Shown here piece by piece: positions 15,827 through 24,477 of a DNA stretch of 41,224 nt. The position numbers were made by a program, and so were the translations under genes. The stretch covers positions 1 to 41,224 of the forward strand of contig JALONR010000029.1 in NCBI GenBank assembly GCA_025454815.1, written 5' to 3'. A model generated the notes under the pieces. That model was not told the DNA's origin, made no database searches, and worked only from the letters and a program-made list of their open reading frames with translations. Every line of letters starts with the position of its first letter. Position 1 is the first letter of the stretch. The stretch comes from Bacteroidales bacterium. Its GTDB lineage: Bacteria > Bacteroidota > Bacteroidia > Bacteroidales > VadinHA17.

Positions 15827-17494
15827 ATGAAAAACTCCGGTACTACACAGGGGCCAGGAGGGCTCTGGAAGAGGATCTCAAAATACTTCAGGTTAAGATC
15901 AACAATTTACGGAAGGGTCGTTGGAATTATCACCGTTGCATCACTGGTTCTCTTTTTCTCCTTCAGTATAATATTCCGGACCCTCTATGTAAAATATTTC
16001 CACACTGTCCTTAAACAGAACGGCAACAATATGGGAGCCATCGTGGAAGGTTCTCTCTACCAGTCCATGCTTGAAAATGACAAGCGTACCCTGCACAGCA
16101 CGCTTGACATCATAAACACGATGCCCGGAATTGAGGATGTCAACCTGTATGACCAGAACAACTATCTCGCGTATTCATCCTTCAGTGCCGAATCAGTAAC
16201 TCACAGTAATCCGGACTGTATCTCATGTCATACCGATCTGAATGAAATGTTCTCAGGGAAAGAGCGCAGTTACATTATTATTGATGAAAAGAGTGACTGC
16301 AGCATGAACCCCGGCAAGCCGGGACAGAGGCATCTCCTTATCCGGCGGCCCATCCTGAATGAGATATCATGTTACACTGCTGCATGCCATGCGCATACAG
16401 AAAATGATGAAGTACTCGGATCCCTCATAATCAGGATGCCTCTCAAGGACCTTGACAATGCCCTTCAGAAGTCATCACTTGATTTTCTTGTGCTCGCACT
16501 TGTAATCACCGCTGCCGTCATTACCGTGTTTATCTTCTTCACCAGGAAAAGGATAAAGGACCCGCTGCATAACATCATAGCAGCCAGTGAAGCCGTATCA
16601 GCCGGCGAAGTTAAAACCAGGCTTGCCATCGGCCCTGGCCTCCTTGACGATATGAAAATGGTTTCAACGGCATTCAACAATATGCTTGACCATATTGACA
16701 GGGCTACCAATGAACTGGAGAACTGGTCAAAACAACTCGAATACAAAGTCCAGAAAAAGTCTGAGGAGCTCTCAGAGGTGCAAAATGAACTTATAAATGT
16801 GGAAAGGATTGCATCACTTGGTAAACTGTCGGCATCAGTGGCCCATGAAATTAACAATCCGCTGTCAGGTATCCTTATTTACACAAAACTTATCTACAAA
16901 CAGCTTGAGAACCAGGACCTGACACAAAAGAAGCGGGAAAATGTACTGAGACAACTCAAACTCATCGAGACCGAGACAAAACGGTGCGGAGACATTGTCA
17001 AGGGGCTGCTTGATTTTTCCCGCAAGGATCAGGATGATTTTGAAGAGAGAAACCTGAATGAAATAGTACAGGGCACATATGAACTGATGATGCATCACAT
17101 CAAAATTGCCAATATCTCATTGCTCACAGATCTATCAGCCAGGCTTGATACCATCTGGTGCAGTCCTAACCAGATAAAACAGGCATGTATAGCAATCCTG
17201 GTCAATGCATCTGAGGCAGTTTCCGATAAGGGTGAAATTATCATACGAACCATGAATACCGATGAAACCACCGTAAGACTTGAGATTTCAGATAACGGCT
17301 CCGGTATAGCTCCCGATGATGTACCTCACATTTTCGAGCCCTTTTTCACCACCAAGCGTGATGCAAGAGGTACCGGACTGGGTCTTGCTATCGTACACGG
17401 TATCGTAACTAATCATAAGGGAAAGATTGAGGTTGATTCTGCTGTTGGCAGAGGAACCACCATTTCCCTGATTTTCCCATTAAGAAAAGTATAA
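15827..17494 (+). CDS. Sensor histidine kinase with heme-c-type motifs in its periplasmic domain
   Basis: 555 residues. Helices at ~30-52 and ~219-239 flank a periplasmic sensor of ~160 residues. In it are CISCH at 131-135, a canonical CxxCH heme-c attachment motif, and C182-x4-C187-H188, the CX4CH variant known from multiheme cytochromes. A HAMP linker (~240-292) and coiled coil (~293-325) lead to the dimerisation/phosphoacceptor box with His340 (VAHEINNPLSG). The catalytic domain shows the N box (Asn460), DNGSGI 489-494 and GTGLGL 515-520. It is probably an inner-membrane redox or gas sensor that phosphorylates the regulator encoded 10 nt downstream. Heme attachment is inferred from motifs only. 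Confidence 0.92.
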   Translation: MKNSGTTQGPGGLWKRISKYFRLRSTIYGRVVGIITVASLVLFFSFSIIFRTLYVKYFHTVLKQNGNNMGAIVEGSLYQSMLENDKRTLHSTLDIINTMPGIEDVNLYDQNNYLAYSSFSAESVTHSNPDCISCHTDLNEMFSGKERSYIIIDEKSDCSMNPGKPGQRHLLIRRPILNEISCYTAACHAHTENDEVLGSLIIRMPLKDLDNALQKSSLDFLVLALVITAAVITVFIFFTRKRIKDPLHNIIAASEAVSAGEVKTRLAIGPGLLDDMKMVSTAFNNMLDHIDRATNELENWSKQLEYKVQKKSEELSEVQNELINVERIASLGKLSASVAHEINNPLSGILIYTKLIYKQLENQDLTQKKRENVLRQLKLIETETKRCGDIVKGLLDFSRKDQDDFEERNLNEIVQGTYELMMHHIKIANISLLTDLSARLDTIWCSPNQIKQACIAILVNASEAVSDKGEIIIRTMNTDETTVRLEISDNGSGIAPDDVPHIFEPFFTTKRDARGTGLGLAIVHGIVTNHKGKIEVDSAVGRGTTISLIFPLRKV

Positions 17495-17504
17495 GCCGCA
17501 AGCC

Positions 17505-18845
17505 ATGCCAGACAAGATTTCCATTTTGATTGTTGATGATGAGGAGTCCGTGAGGGACTCACTATGCAACTGGTTCATTGAGGACGGTTACGCTGTTGAA
17601 TGTGCCGAGAATGCAAAGAAAGCTCTTCAGATGATTGAGGAAAAAGAGTATGATATCATCCTGGCCGATATCAAAATGCCCGGGATGGACGGGATGGAGA
17701 TGCACCGGAGAATCAGGACCCTGAACAGGGAATCGATAGTGATTATCATGACGGCATTTGCCTCGGTTGATACTGCGGTGCAGGCACTTAAAGACGGGGC
17801 ATTTGACTATATTACAAAACCTTTTGACCCTGATGACCTTTCTCACCTGATACGCAATGCCGCAGCGCAGATCTCACTGAAATCCGAAAACGAAGCCCTG
17901 AAGAGAAGGGTAACTACCCTCGAAAATGTGGATGACCTTATCGGAAAAAGTGAGGCCATTCAGAAAGTCCTGGAACAGATCGAAAATGTGGCCCATTCAA
18001 ACTCATCTGTGATCATAACCGGTGAGAGCGGAACAGGCAAGGAGCTGGTAGCAAGGGCAATACACGCCAACTCGCCGAGGCGGTACTTTCCCATGATCAG
18101 TGTTCATTGCGGCGCACTGACGGAAAGCCTTCTTGAGAGCGAGCTCTTCGGGCATGAGAAAGGTGCCTTTACCGGGGCTACATTCAACAGGAAGGGCCGT
18201 TTCGAGATGGCTGACGGCGGAACCATTTTCCTTGATGAAATAGCAACCATATCTCCAAAGATGCAGATTGAGCTGCTCAGGGTACTGGAAACCAAAAGCT
18301 TTGTGAGGGTGGGAGGCAATAAGGAGATAACCTCTGATTTCAGAGTCATTTGCGCCACCAACAGGGATCTGACAGCCATGGTTAAAAGCGGTATCTTCCG
18401 GGAAGATCTTTATTACCGTCTGAATGTGGTAAACATAACCATTCCCCCGCTGAGGGAAAGAGCAGACGATATACCATTGCTGGTCAGTCACTTCATAAAG
18501 AAATACTGCACCTCAATGAGCCGTGACCTTATCACCATAGAACCGGCGGCCCTCAGACAGCTTGAGAAATTTGAGTTCCCGGGTAATGTCAGGGAACTTG
18601 AGAACATGATTGAGCGGGCCATTGTGATCGGAAACGGCAAGGAGATAAGGGTGAAGGATCTGCCAATGGGCAGGGAGGTGCCTGACAGCACTGTTGAGAG
18701 TCTTGAAGAACTCGAAAAGAGACATATAGAACAGATTCTGTCCAAGTACAACTGGAATGTCTCACGCTCTGCCAGGGCCCTCAATGTTGACAGAGTGACG
18801 CTCTACAACAAGATCAGGAAGTATGACCTGAAACAGAAGGAGTAA
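17505..18845 (+). CDS. NtrC-family sigma-54-dependent response regulator
   Basis: 446 residues. The receiver domain (1-~120) has acidic pair Asp11/Asp12, phosphoacceptor Asp55 and Lys105. The AAA+ domain (~145-380) has Walker A GESGTGKE at 173-180, the sigma-54-contacting loop GAFTGA at 220-225, and Walker B IFLDE at 241-245. A Fis-type helix-turn-helix ends the chain ('NWNVSRSARALNVDRVTLYNKIRKY'). Phosphorylation by the upstream kinase should drive ATP-dependent opening of sigma-54 promoters; the site at 11033-11050 before the redox-complex genes is a natural candidate target. Identification is secure, target is inference. Confidence 0.96.
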   Translation: MPDKISILIVDDEESVRDSLCNWFIEDGYAVECAENAKKALQMIEEKEYDIILADIKMPGMDGMEMHRRIRTLNRESIVIIMTAFASVDTAVQALKDGAFDYITKPFDPDDLSHLIRNAAAQISLKSENEALKRRVTTLENVDDLIGKSEAIQKVLEQIENVAHSNSSVIITGESGTGKELVARAIHANSPRRYFPMISVHCGALTESLLESELFGHEKGAFTGATFNRKGRFEMADGGTIFLDEIATISPKMQIELLRVLETKSFVRVGGNKEITSDFRVICATNRDLTAMVKSGIFREDLYYRLNVVNITIPPLRERADDIPLLVSHFIKKYCTSMSRDLITIEPAALRQLEKFEFPGNVRELENMIERAIVIGNGKEIRVKDLPMGREVPDSTVESLEELEKRHIEQILSKYNWNVSRSARALNVDRVTLYNKIRKYDLKQKE

Positions 18846-18865
18846 ATGTCATTTAACCCTTCCGG

Positions 18866-19399
18866 TTGGACCAGAAAAAGATCATATTGCTTTCCTGTGG
18901 CCCGTTTGACAGGGATTTCCTCAAAAAGGTGGCAGTGGCTACTGAAGCAGAGTACCATTATCCGGTAATATCTGAAGAATGCCATCTCGACCTCAATCCT
19001 TTCTACAACCCTTCCCGCCGGCAGTATGACGGCAACAGGCTCATTCGCAACCTCCCTTTAAACACGAAATCCGAGTATTCAAAACTTGTCGGGTTGTTCA
19101 GGGTCGATCTCTATATCCCAATCCTGACATACATTTTCGGGCAGGCCATCCTGGGCGAAAAGAGTGCCATTGTTTCGGTATACAGGTTGCGCAATGAATT
19201 GTACGGCCTTAAGCAGGATGAAGAGCTGCTGCTGTCAAGAACTGTAAAGGAGGTGATTCATGAACTGGGACACACCTTCGGGCTGATTCATTGTCCTGTC
19301 CATACATGCGTGATGCATTCAAGCACCTATGTTGAGGAGATAGACCTGAAGAGCGCGGCGCTTTGTCATTCATGCCGGGAACTACTCAGCAAACAGTAA
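18866..19399 (+). CDS. amzA: Archaemetzincin-family zinc metalloprotease
   Basis: 177 residues with a TTG start at 18866, since the only nearby upstream ATG (18846) is out of frame and the product from TTG begins with the expected first strand (KKIILLSCGPFD). The diagnostic peptidase M54 signature is complete: HELGH at 132-136, His142, Cys143, Cys148, Met150, Cys167 and Cys170. The His residues bind a catalytic zinc and the four Cys a structural zinc. No signal peptide is visible, so it is likely cytoplasmic. Natural substrates of the family are poorly known. It follows the response regulator by 20 nt, so co-transcription is possible but a shared function is not evident. Confidence 0.92.
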   Translation: MDQKKIILLSCGPFDRDFLKKVAVATEAEYHYPVISEECHLDLNPFYNPSRRQYDGNRLIRNLPLNTKSEYSKLVGLFRVDLYIPILTYIFGQAILGEKSAIVSVYRLRNELYGLKQDEELLLSRTVKEVIHELGHTFGLIHCPVHTCVMHSSTYVEEIDLKSAALCHSCRELLSKQ

Positions 19400-19403
19400 A
19401 AAA

Positions 19404-19434
19404 AACAGGGTGCCACTCCATGCAGCACCCTGTT
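19404..19434 (-). terminator. Intrinsic terminator between convergent genes
   Basis: A perfect 10-bp stem (19404-19413 with 19425-19434) encloses an 11-nt loop. On the minus strand it is followed by a U-tract (the A-run 19397-19405 of the plus strand), making it a good terminator for the minus-strand pair ending at 19456. It can also end amzA read-through, though without a U-tract in that direction. Confidence 0.85.
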
Positions 19435-19455
19435 CAATCCTTTCCGGCTGAGCAC

Positions 19456-19899
19456 CTATTTTGCCTTGAATCCGAACATGATTGCCACACATCCGCTGAC
19501 AGGCAGCTGATCCCTGGTTCCAAAGGTTGTAACTTTTACCACAACTTTAAGTTGCTGGCTTGACTCAAGCCTGAAATCCCATATCTTGGCAAGCCCTTCA
19601 TCCTTGTTTGAATAGAGAACTTTCCCTGTGGCGTCATAGACAGTAAATTCCACCGCCGGCATTCCGTCGGCAGAACATATGACAAGGCGATATTCCAGAT
19701 CAGAGTAGAATGTCTTGTAGAGTTCAGCCTCTTCTCCTTCAACAAGGACAGCAGCATGATAGTTGCCGTCATGAAGGTAGGCACCCAGTTCCTTCTTGCA
19801 AAGCGACTTGGCGAAGCCCTTGCACTGTGCGGCTGCCTCCCCCGGAACAATCAGGGAAAGGAGCATGGTTACCAGTAATGTCTGTATAAGCTGTCTCAT
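19456..19899 (-). CDS. Small exported protein of unknown function
   Basis: 147 residues with a clear Sec signal peptide (~1-25, cleavage near EAAAQ). The mature protein begins with 'CKGFAKSLCKKELGAYLHDGNYHAAVLVEGEEAELYKTFY' and has a beta-rich C-terminal half ('YRLVICSADGMPAVEFTVYDATGKVLYS'), possibly a small beta-sandwich. Three Cys remain after the signal. I do not recognise the family. It starts 6 nt after the lipoprotein gene stop, so both are in one transcript ending at the terminator at 19404-19434. Confidence 0.75.
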   Translation of the reverse strand: MRQLIQTLLVTMLLSLIVPGEAAAQCKGFAKSLCKKELGAYLHDGNYHAAVLVEGEEAELYKTFYSDLEYRLVICSADGMPAVEFTVYDATGKVLYSNKDEGLAKIWDFRLESSQQLKVVVKVTTFGTRDQLPVSGCVAIMFGFKAK

Positions 19900-19905
19900 C
19901 TGTAT

Positions 19906-20826
19906 CTATTTTACGTATGAATTCCTGATCTCAGCCACCTTATCCTTTATCGCAATGAATGTATCCTGCTTTATTTCCGACTTTGCCGCACCGGATATCT
20001 CCGTCATCCGGGTCTGCTCATTGTACTCTGCTGTGGATGGCTCTGCAGAACGCTCTATCCTGTCAAAAAGCACCTTCAGCTCACGTATCGGGCCCAGAAG
20101 CTCACGTATCGCAGTATTGTCCGTATAGGTCTCAAGAAGGCGAATCATATCGTCAACTGACATTTTCTGGTCAGCAATGGTTGCCACCAGCTTGTTACCA
20201 CGATAGTTCTTCATGTCCACCATATTGGTCGAGATGTAAAGACCCTCAATGAACCCTCCTGTGATAATGGTTGCCGCAACGGCATGCTGCTCATCATCCT
20301 CAAGGTATGCCTGCGAATTGAGGAACGTCTCGGAGACAATCTCCATGATCACATCACGGTTGTTGATATTCTGTTCCAGCCTTTCTATGGTTGTTTCGTC
20401 AATTGCATCGAGTATTCCAAGTCCTGTGGCCATGTCTTCGGCTGCCTCCATGTAGTTCACCAGCAGGGAGGTTTCATCATACATGCTGGCAAAGCTCAGG
20501 TCACACACAAATGTACCAAGGTTCAGAGCCATACTCTTGCTCGTGGTATAATTGCTCTTGTTCTCAACCGGGTTCAGCAGCGTTGCATCAAACTTTGCCC
20601 CTGCTTCCTTTATCAGCTGAGCCACCTCCAGAGGTGTAGGCAGAGCATTGAAGACCTTCTCGGCACTCTTTATCTGCTCCATCGTCTGCTCATCAGGACT
20701 GACGACCTCTTCCTTAGCCTTGTCCGCCTCACCCCTGGTTTTGCCTTTGCATGAGGTGGCTGCCAGGCAGAATGCAAGAGCGGTAACGCCCAGAATCAGT
20801 GGCAGAAATTTAAGCTTACTGTTCAT
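19906..20826 (-). CDS. Lipoprotein of unknown function
   Basis: 306 residues from ATG 20826. The frame is open to 20949, but the later start gives a textbook lipoprotein signal (MNSKLKFLPLILGVTALAF...) with lipobox AATSC (Cys26), and the longer version would overlap the divergent gene. The mature part is mostly predicted helix: an acidic/Lys linker, then 'VFNALPTPLEVAQLIKEAGAKFD', 'LNLGTFVCDLSFASMYD', and a C-terminal 'IRELLGPIRELKVLFDRI'. Helical lipoproteins like this are frequent in Bacteroidota, but I cannot name a function. It is the first gene of a two-gene unit. Confidence 0.8.
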   Translation of the reverse strand: MNSKLKFLPLILGVTALAFCLAATSCKGKTRGEADKAKEEVVSPDEQTMEQIKSAEKVFNALPTPLEVAQLIKEAGAKFDATLLNPVENKSNYTTSKSMALNLGTFVCDLSFASMYDETSLLVNYMEAAEDMATGLGILDAIDETTIERLEQNINNRDVIMEIVSETFLNSQAYLEDDEQHAVAATIITGGFIEGLYISTNMVDMKNYRGNKLVATIADQKMSVDDMIRLLETYTDNTAIRELLGPIRELKVLFDRIERSAEPSTAEYNEQTRMTEISGAAKSEIKQDTFIAIKDKVAEIRNSYVK

Positions 20827-20890
20827 AATGATTTTATTTTTAGAGTTCACAGGCCCTTCACAGACCAAATTACTTTTTTTAATAAACGAA

Positions 20891-20924
20891 TTTGTCGTGA
20901 AGTTATTATTTAGCCATAAATTTG
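20891..20924 (+). promoter_or_regulatory. Candidate Bacteroidota promoter (TTTG-N22-TAAATTTG)
   Basis: A TTTG at 20891-20894 (-33 type) and TAAATTTG at 20917-20924 (-7 type) are separated by 22 nt, within the range for the Bacteroidota primary sigma factor. The ATG at 20941 follows 16 nt later. Confidence 0.45.
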
Positions 20925-20940
20925 TTACAAAGGATATGGC

Positions 20941-21456
20941 ATGGAACATTCAGAAAAGAAGCTTGCAGGGCTTGGCACAATACTAAACGGCGGGAAGGAA
21001 AAGGAAATTGCGGAAAGGATAAGGCTCCTGCGCTCTGAAGAGCCGTTCGGAGGTGCTCTGAAGCTGATTGCACTTTACTATGACCAAACTGATAATCAGC
21101 ACATAAGACAGATAATTTCGGACCTGTTCAATGATCTTAAGGAAAAGTCAGCCCGGGCCGAAGTAATCGAGTCGGTGACAATGGTCAGAAAACAGGATAC
21201 CAGGGCAATGCTCATCTCTTCATGCTGGCAGTCCGGGCTCGATTATTCGGAGTTTGCAAAACCTCTGGCTGAGCAATTCATTACAGGAGATTATATGACA
21301 TCTCTTGAATGCTTCACCGTACTTGATACCTGTGCCGGGTCAATAAGCCACAGTGAACGGGACGAGATTGTACTTTTGCTCCGGACTGACATTGAATCAT
21401 TTGATATTCCGAAGAAAAAACTTGCCCTGGAACTGATCAGCATGCTGAAAGGGTGA
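20941..21456 (+). CDS. Soluble helical protein of unknown function (HEAT-like)
   Basis: 171 residues without signal peptide or membrane helix. The sequence is almost entirely amphipathic helix: 'ERIRLLRSEEPFGGALKLIALYYDQTDNQHIRQIISDLFNDLKE' and 'AMLISSCWQSGLDYSEFAKPLAEQFITGD' suggest stacked helical pairs, like a short HEAT/ARM-type repeat protein. It is transcribed away from the lipoprotein gene and converges on the DHOD-like gene. I do not recognise a defined family. Confidence 0.7.
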   Translation: MEHSEKKLAGLGTILNGGKEKEIAERIRLLRSEEPFGGALKLIALYYDQTDNQHIRQIISDLFNDLKEKSARAEVIESVTMVRKQDTRAMLISSCWQSGLDYSEFAKPLAEQFITGDYMTSLECFTVLDTCAGSISHSERDEIVLLLRTDIESFDIPKKKLALELISMLKG

Positions 21457-21536
21457 TGCTTTCTGCCGGATAAACCCTTACTGTATGGCGAGGTGTGTGC
21501 TGGTGAGGCTAGCCCGCCGCAGGTGAGAAAACACTG

Positions 21537-22514
21537 CTAAATGTAAGAACTGTAATGCTTCATGAACTGTGACCTCTCAAAGAGTGACGGATTCTCCACA
21601 TTCCTGTAGTTAAGCCTTCCCCTGAAGTCGCTTAAGCTCCTGAATTCCTTGAGATCCATCCAACGCCGCAGCGCCTCGTTTATCTCGGAGACAACCGTGA
21701 ACCCGCGCTTATATAGTGCCGAACAGACCTGGACTGTGGTTGCGCCTGCAAGCAGGTATTTGATTGCATCCTCTCCCGTATATACTCCCGTTGAAGCTGA
21801 GATATCCATCTTTGTGTCCTGGGCGCTTACCATACCCACCCAGCGGAGGACATAACGCTGTTCAACCGGATTTGAAAGCACGGAGGCAGGGATTATGTTC
21901 AGGTTATTGATGTCAATATCAGGCTCATAAAACCTGTTGAACATTACAACGCCTGAAGCACCGTGGTTATACATCTGCCAGACGAAATTAAGGATGTTCG
22001 AAAACTTCAGTCCTATTTTCACGCTGATGGGTATCCTGAGTTTCTTCCGGAGATTGTCAATGATATTAAAGTAAACACTCTCCGAGTCCTTGCTGCTCTG
22101 TTGCTTGTCGGTAGGGATGAAGAATATGTTCACCTCAAGTGCGCTGGCACCAGCCTTTTCTATTTCGAGTGCAAAATCAATCCAACCCTTCGGCGAGAAG
22201 CAGTTTATACTGGCTATCACCGGGATCTTCACGCTTTTCCTGGCCCCGGCAACCAGTTCAAGATAGGCATCGACACTGTTTGTGCGGGTATAATACTGAA
22301 GATAATCATCAGCCTCCGGGTAAGACTCCCTGACTGACATTGAATGTGCCTGGGAAACAATCTGTTCCTCAAACAGTGACTTCAGCACTACTGCGCCTGC
22401 ACCGGCAGCTTCAGCCTCTGCAACCGATTCAACCTTTGAAGTGAAATTGGAACTGCCTACAATGACGGGGCTGCTCAGTTCGAGCCCCAGGTAGCGTGTG
22501 TTTATGTTACTCAT
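21537..22514 (-). CDS. Dihydroorotate dehydrogenase-like flavoprotein
   Basis: 325 residues, a TIM-barrel of the class 1 DHOD superfamily: N-terminal 'NTRYLGLELSSPVIVGSSNFTSKVESVAEAEAAGAGAVVLKSLFEEQI', then 'PVIASINCFSPKGWIDFALEIEKAGASALEVNIFF', 'ISVKIGLKFSNILNFV', and the phosphate-binding end 'ISASTGVYTGEDAIKYLLAGATTVQVCSALYKRG'. FMN binding is expected. The NxSCPN segment of true PyrD is replaced by 'EVNIFFIPTDKQ', so orotate formation is doubtful; this looks like the PyrD-like paralogue group. It begins 1 nt after the yggS stop and is the last gene of the serine-cluster operon. Confidence 0.85.
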   Translation of the reverse strand: MSNINTRYLGLELSSPVIVGSSNFTSKVESVAEAEAAGAGAVVLKSLFEEQIVSQAHSMSVRESYPEADDYLQYYTRTNSVDAYLELVAGARKSVKIPVIASINCFSPKGWIDFALEIEKAGASALEVNIFFIPTDKQQSSKDSESVYFNIIDNLRKKLRIPISVKIGLKFSNILNFVWQMYNHGASGVVMFNRFYEPDIDINNLNIIPASVLSNPVEQRYVLRWVGMVSAQDTKMDISASTGVYTGEDAIKYLLAGATTVQVCSALYKRGFTVVSEINEALRRWMDLKEFRSLSDFRGRLNYRNVENPSLFERSQFMKHYSSYI

Positions 22515-22515
22515 T

Positions 22516-23193
22516 TTACTTTTTTATTCGTTCTCCAAATATAAGTGTTCCTACGCGTATCATAGTGCTTCCCTCCTCAACCGCTATACGCCAGTCGCCT
22601 GACATGCCCATCGAAATCTCCCTGAAGTGGCCGGATTTGCTGAAGTGAGTTTCCTGCAACCGGCTGAATACACCGGCGAGCATTCTGAACTCTGACCTCA
22701 CCTGATTCATGTCATCGGTAAAGGTTGCCATCCCCATTACCCCGCACAGACGGACTGCTTTCAGTGAAGCGGCTATTCCGCCCCAGTCAGTCTCCGCAGC
22801 TTCAACAGCCGTGAATCCTGACTTGGTCTCTTCAGAAGCAATATGAATCTGAAGCAGACAGTCGACAACTTTTCCCTGTGCCAGGGCCTCGGCATCGATC
22901 ATCCGCAAAAGTCTCAAACTATCAACCGATTCGATCATTGAAGCGCCTGATACCGCCTGCCTGACCTTATTTGACTGAAGATGGCCTATCAGATGCCATG
23001 AGATATCAGCGGGAAGAATATTCTTTTTTGCAGTCAGTTCCTGCACCCTGTTTTCCCCGAATATACGCAGCCCGGCATAGTACGCCTCCATCACCTCCTC
23101 CGGAGAGCGGGTCTTTGTAACTGCCACCATGGTGACACCAGGGGGCAGTTCCTCAATCAACCGGCCGATGTTGTCTGCTATTCTGGTCATCAT
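22516..23193 (-). CDS. yggS: PLP homeostasis protein (YggS/PLPBP family)
   Basis: 225 residues, normal size. PLP is bound as a Schiff base to Lys27 in 'VTMVAVTKTRSPEEV'; further signatures are 'FGENRVQEL', 'WHLIGHLQSNKVR' and 'SMGMSGDWRIAVEEGSTMIRVGTLIFGER'. These proteins are single-domain alanine-racemase-fold proteins without known catalytic activity that buffer pyridoxal phosphate in the cytoplasm. Presence in an operon with the PLP enzyme SerC fits that role. Two adjacent Met codons allow a start at 23193 or 23190. Confidence 0.94.
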   Translation of the reverse strand: MMTRIADNIGRLIEELPPGVTMVAVTKTRSPEEVMEAYYAGLRIFGENRVQELTAKKNILPADISWHLIGHLQSNKVRQAVSGASMIESVDSLRLLRMIDAEALAQGKVVDCLLQIHIASEETKSGFTAVEAAETDWGGIAASLKAVRLCGVMGMATFTDDMNQVRSEFRMLAGVFSRLQETHFSKSGHFREISMGMSGDWRIAVEEGSTMIRVGTLIFGERIKK

Positions 23194-23208
23194 GTAATCC
23201 GGCTTCCG

Positions 23209-24459
23209 TCAGTCAAGCTTGTGAATCACCAGTCCGCTCCTCAGCTTAGGCTCAAACCAGGTGGTCTTTGGTGGCATGATGTTGCCGGTGTCAGCTATGG
23301 TTATCAGCTGTTTCATCGAGACCGGATAAAGCGCAAAGGCAACCTTCATCTCACCGCTGTCAACCCTTTTCTTCAACTCGCCAAGACCCCTGATGCCTCC
23401 GACGAAATCAATCCGTTTTGAGCGGCGCAGATCCTGAATATCAAGCAATGGAAGGAGGACTCTCTCGGTAAGGATCGTCACATCAAGCACACCTATCGGA
23501 TCATCATTGTTGTAGGTTCCCTTTCTGGCGGTAAGGCTGTACCATTTGCCGTCGAGGTACATGCCGAAGTTGTGCAGGCGTGTGGGTCTGTGCGTCCTGG
23601 ATCCCTTCTCCTTCACTTCAAATGACTCCTTCAGCTTCTCAATGAATAGTGAGGGTGTCATGCCGTTAAGATCCTTTACCACCCGGTTATAGTCAATAAT
23701 CCTGAGCTGATCATCGGGAAAGATCACAGCCATGAAAAAATTGTACTCCTCATCTCCCCTGTGTGAAGGATTTTTCTCCTTCTTTTCCTTTCCCACCAGT
23801 GCTGCAGCTGCAGTGCGGTGGTGACCGTCAGCCACATACACGTAGGGCACCTTTTCAGCAAAAAGCTTTTCAATGGTATCGTTGGTTTTCCTGTCCCAGA
23901 CTACCCAGAAATGATGGCCAATCCCGTCTTCGGCAACAAAGTCGTATTCGGCTTTTTCCTTCCTGACTATCCGCTCAACGATTTTATCAAGCTCTTTAAC
24001 TGCGGGGTATGCAAAAAACACCGGTTCAATGTTGGCATTGTTTGCCCTGACGTGTATCATGCGGTCCTCCTCCTTGTCAGGGCGGGTAAGCTCATGCTTC
24101 TTTATCACCCCTGACAGGTAATCCTCAACCGCTGCAGCTCCCACTATTCCGTACTGTGTCCGGCCGTTCATCGTCTGCGCATAGATGTAAAAGTGCCTCT
24201 CACGGTCGTCCAGCAGCCAGCCCCTCTTCTGCCACGCAATAAAATTTTCAACTGCCCTGAGATAGACCTCCTCTGAGTGAACGTCAGTACCCTCCGGCAG
24301 GTCAATCTCTGCCCTGGTGATGTGAAGCAGTGATTTCTCCCTGCCCTGCGCCATTACGGCTGCTTCATGCGAGTTCATTACATCATACGGAAGGCAGGCA
24401 ATCTCCGATGCCAGGTCGGCCGGTGGCCTCAGGCCCCGGAATGGTTTAACAACAGCCAT
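23209..24459 (-). CDS. DUF1015 family protein
   Basis: 416 residues, full length for the family. Conserved blocks are the N-terminal 'KPFRGLRPPADLASEIACLPYDVM', 'IKKHELTRPDKEEDRMIH' and 'YVYVADGHHRTAAAALV', plus 'LDVTILTERVLLPLL'. The family has no established reaction; the DGHHR motif resembles a nuclease/ParB-like pocket but that is only a resemblance. It is commonly found beside serA and serC, as here (18 nt after serA), which suggests a link to serine synthesis or to handling of a reactive intermediate. Confidence 0.93.
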   Translation of the reverse strand: MAVVKPFRGLRPPADLASEIACLPYDVMNSHEAAVMAQGREKSLLHITRAEIDLPEGTDVHSEEVYLRAVENFIAWQKRGWLLDDRERHFYIYAQTMNGRTQYGIVGAAAVEDYLSGVIKKHELTRPDKEEDRMIHVRANNANIEPVFFAYPAVKELDKIVERIVRKEKAEYDFVAEDGIGHHFWVVWDRKTNDTIEKLFAEKVPYVYVADGHHRTAAAALVGKEKKEKNPSHRGDEEYNFFMAVIFPDDQLRIIDYNRVVKDLNGMTPSLFIEKLKESFEVKEKGSRTHRPTRLHNFGMYLDGKWYSLTARKGTYNNDDPIGVLDVTILTERVLLPLLDIQDLRRSKRIDFVGGIRGLGELKKRVDSGEMKVAFALYPVSMKQLITIADTGNIMPPKTTWFEPKLRSGLVIHKLD

Positions 24460-24477
24460 ATCTGAATTTTCTCTGTT

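Noticed and set aside
20827..20949. Upstream start for the lipoprotein gene
   Set aside because: It would overlap the divergent gene at 20941 and spoil the lipoprotein signal that begins at 20826.
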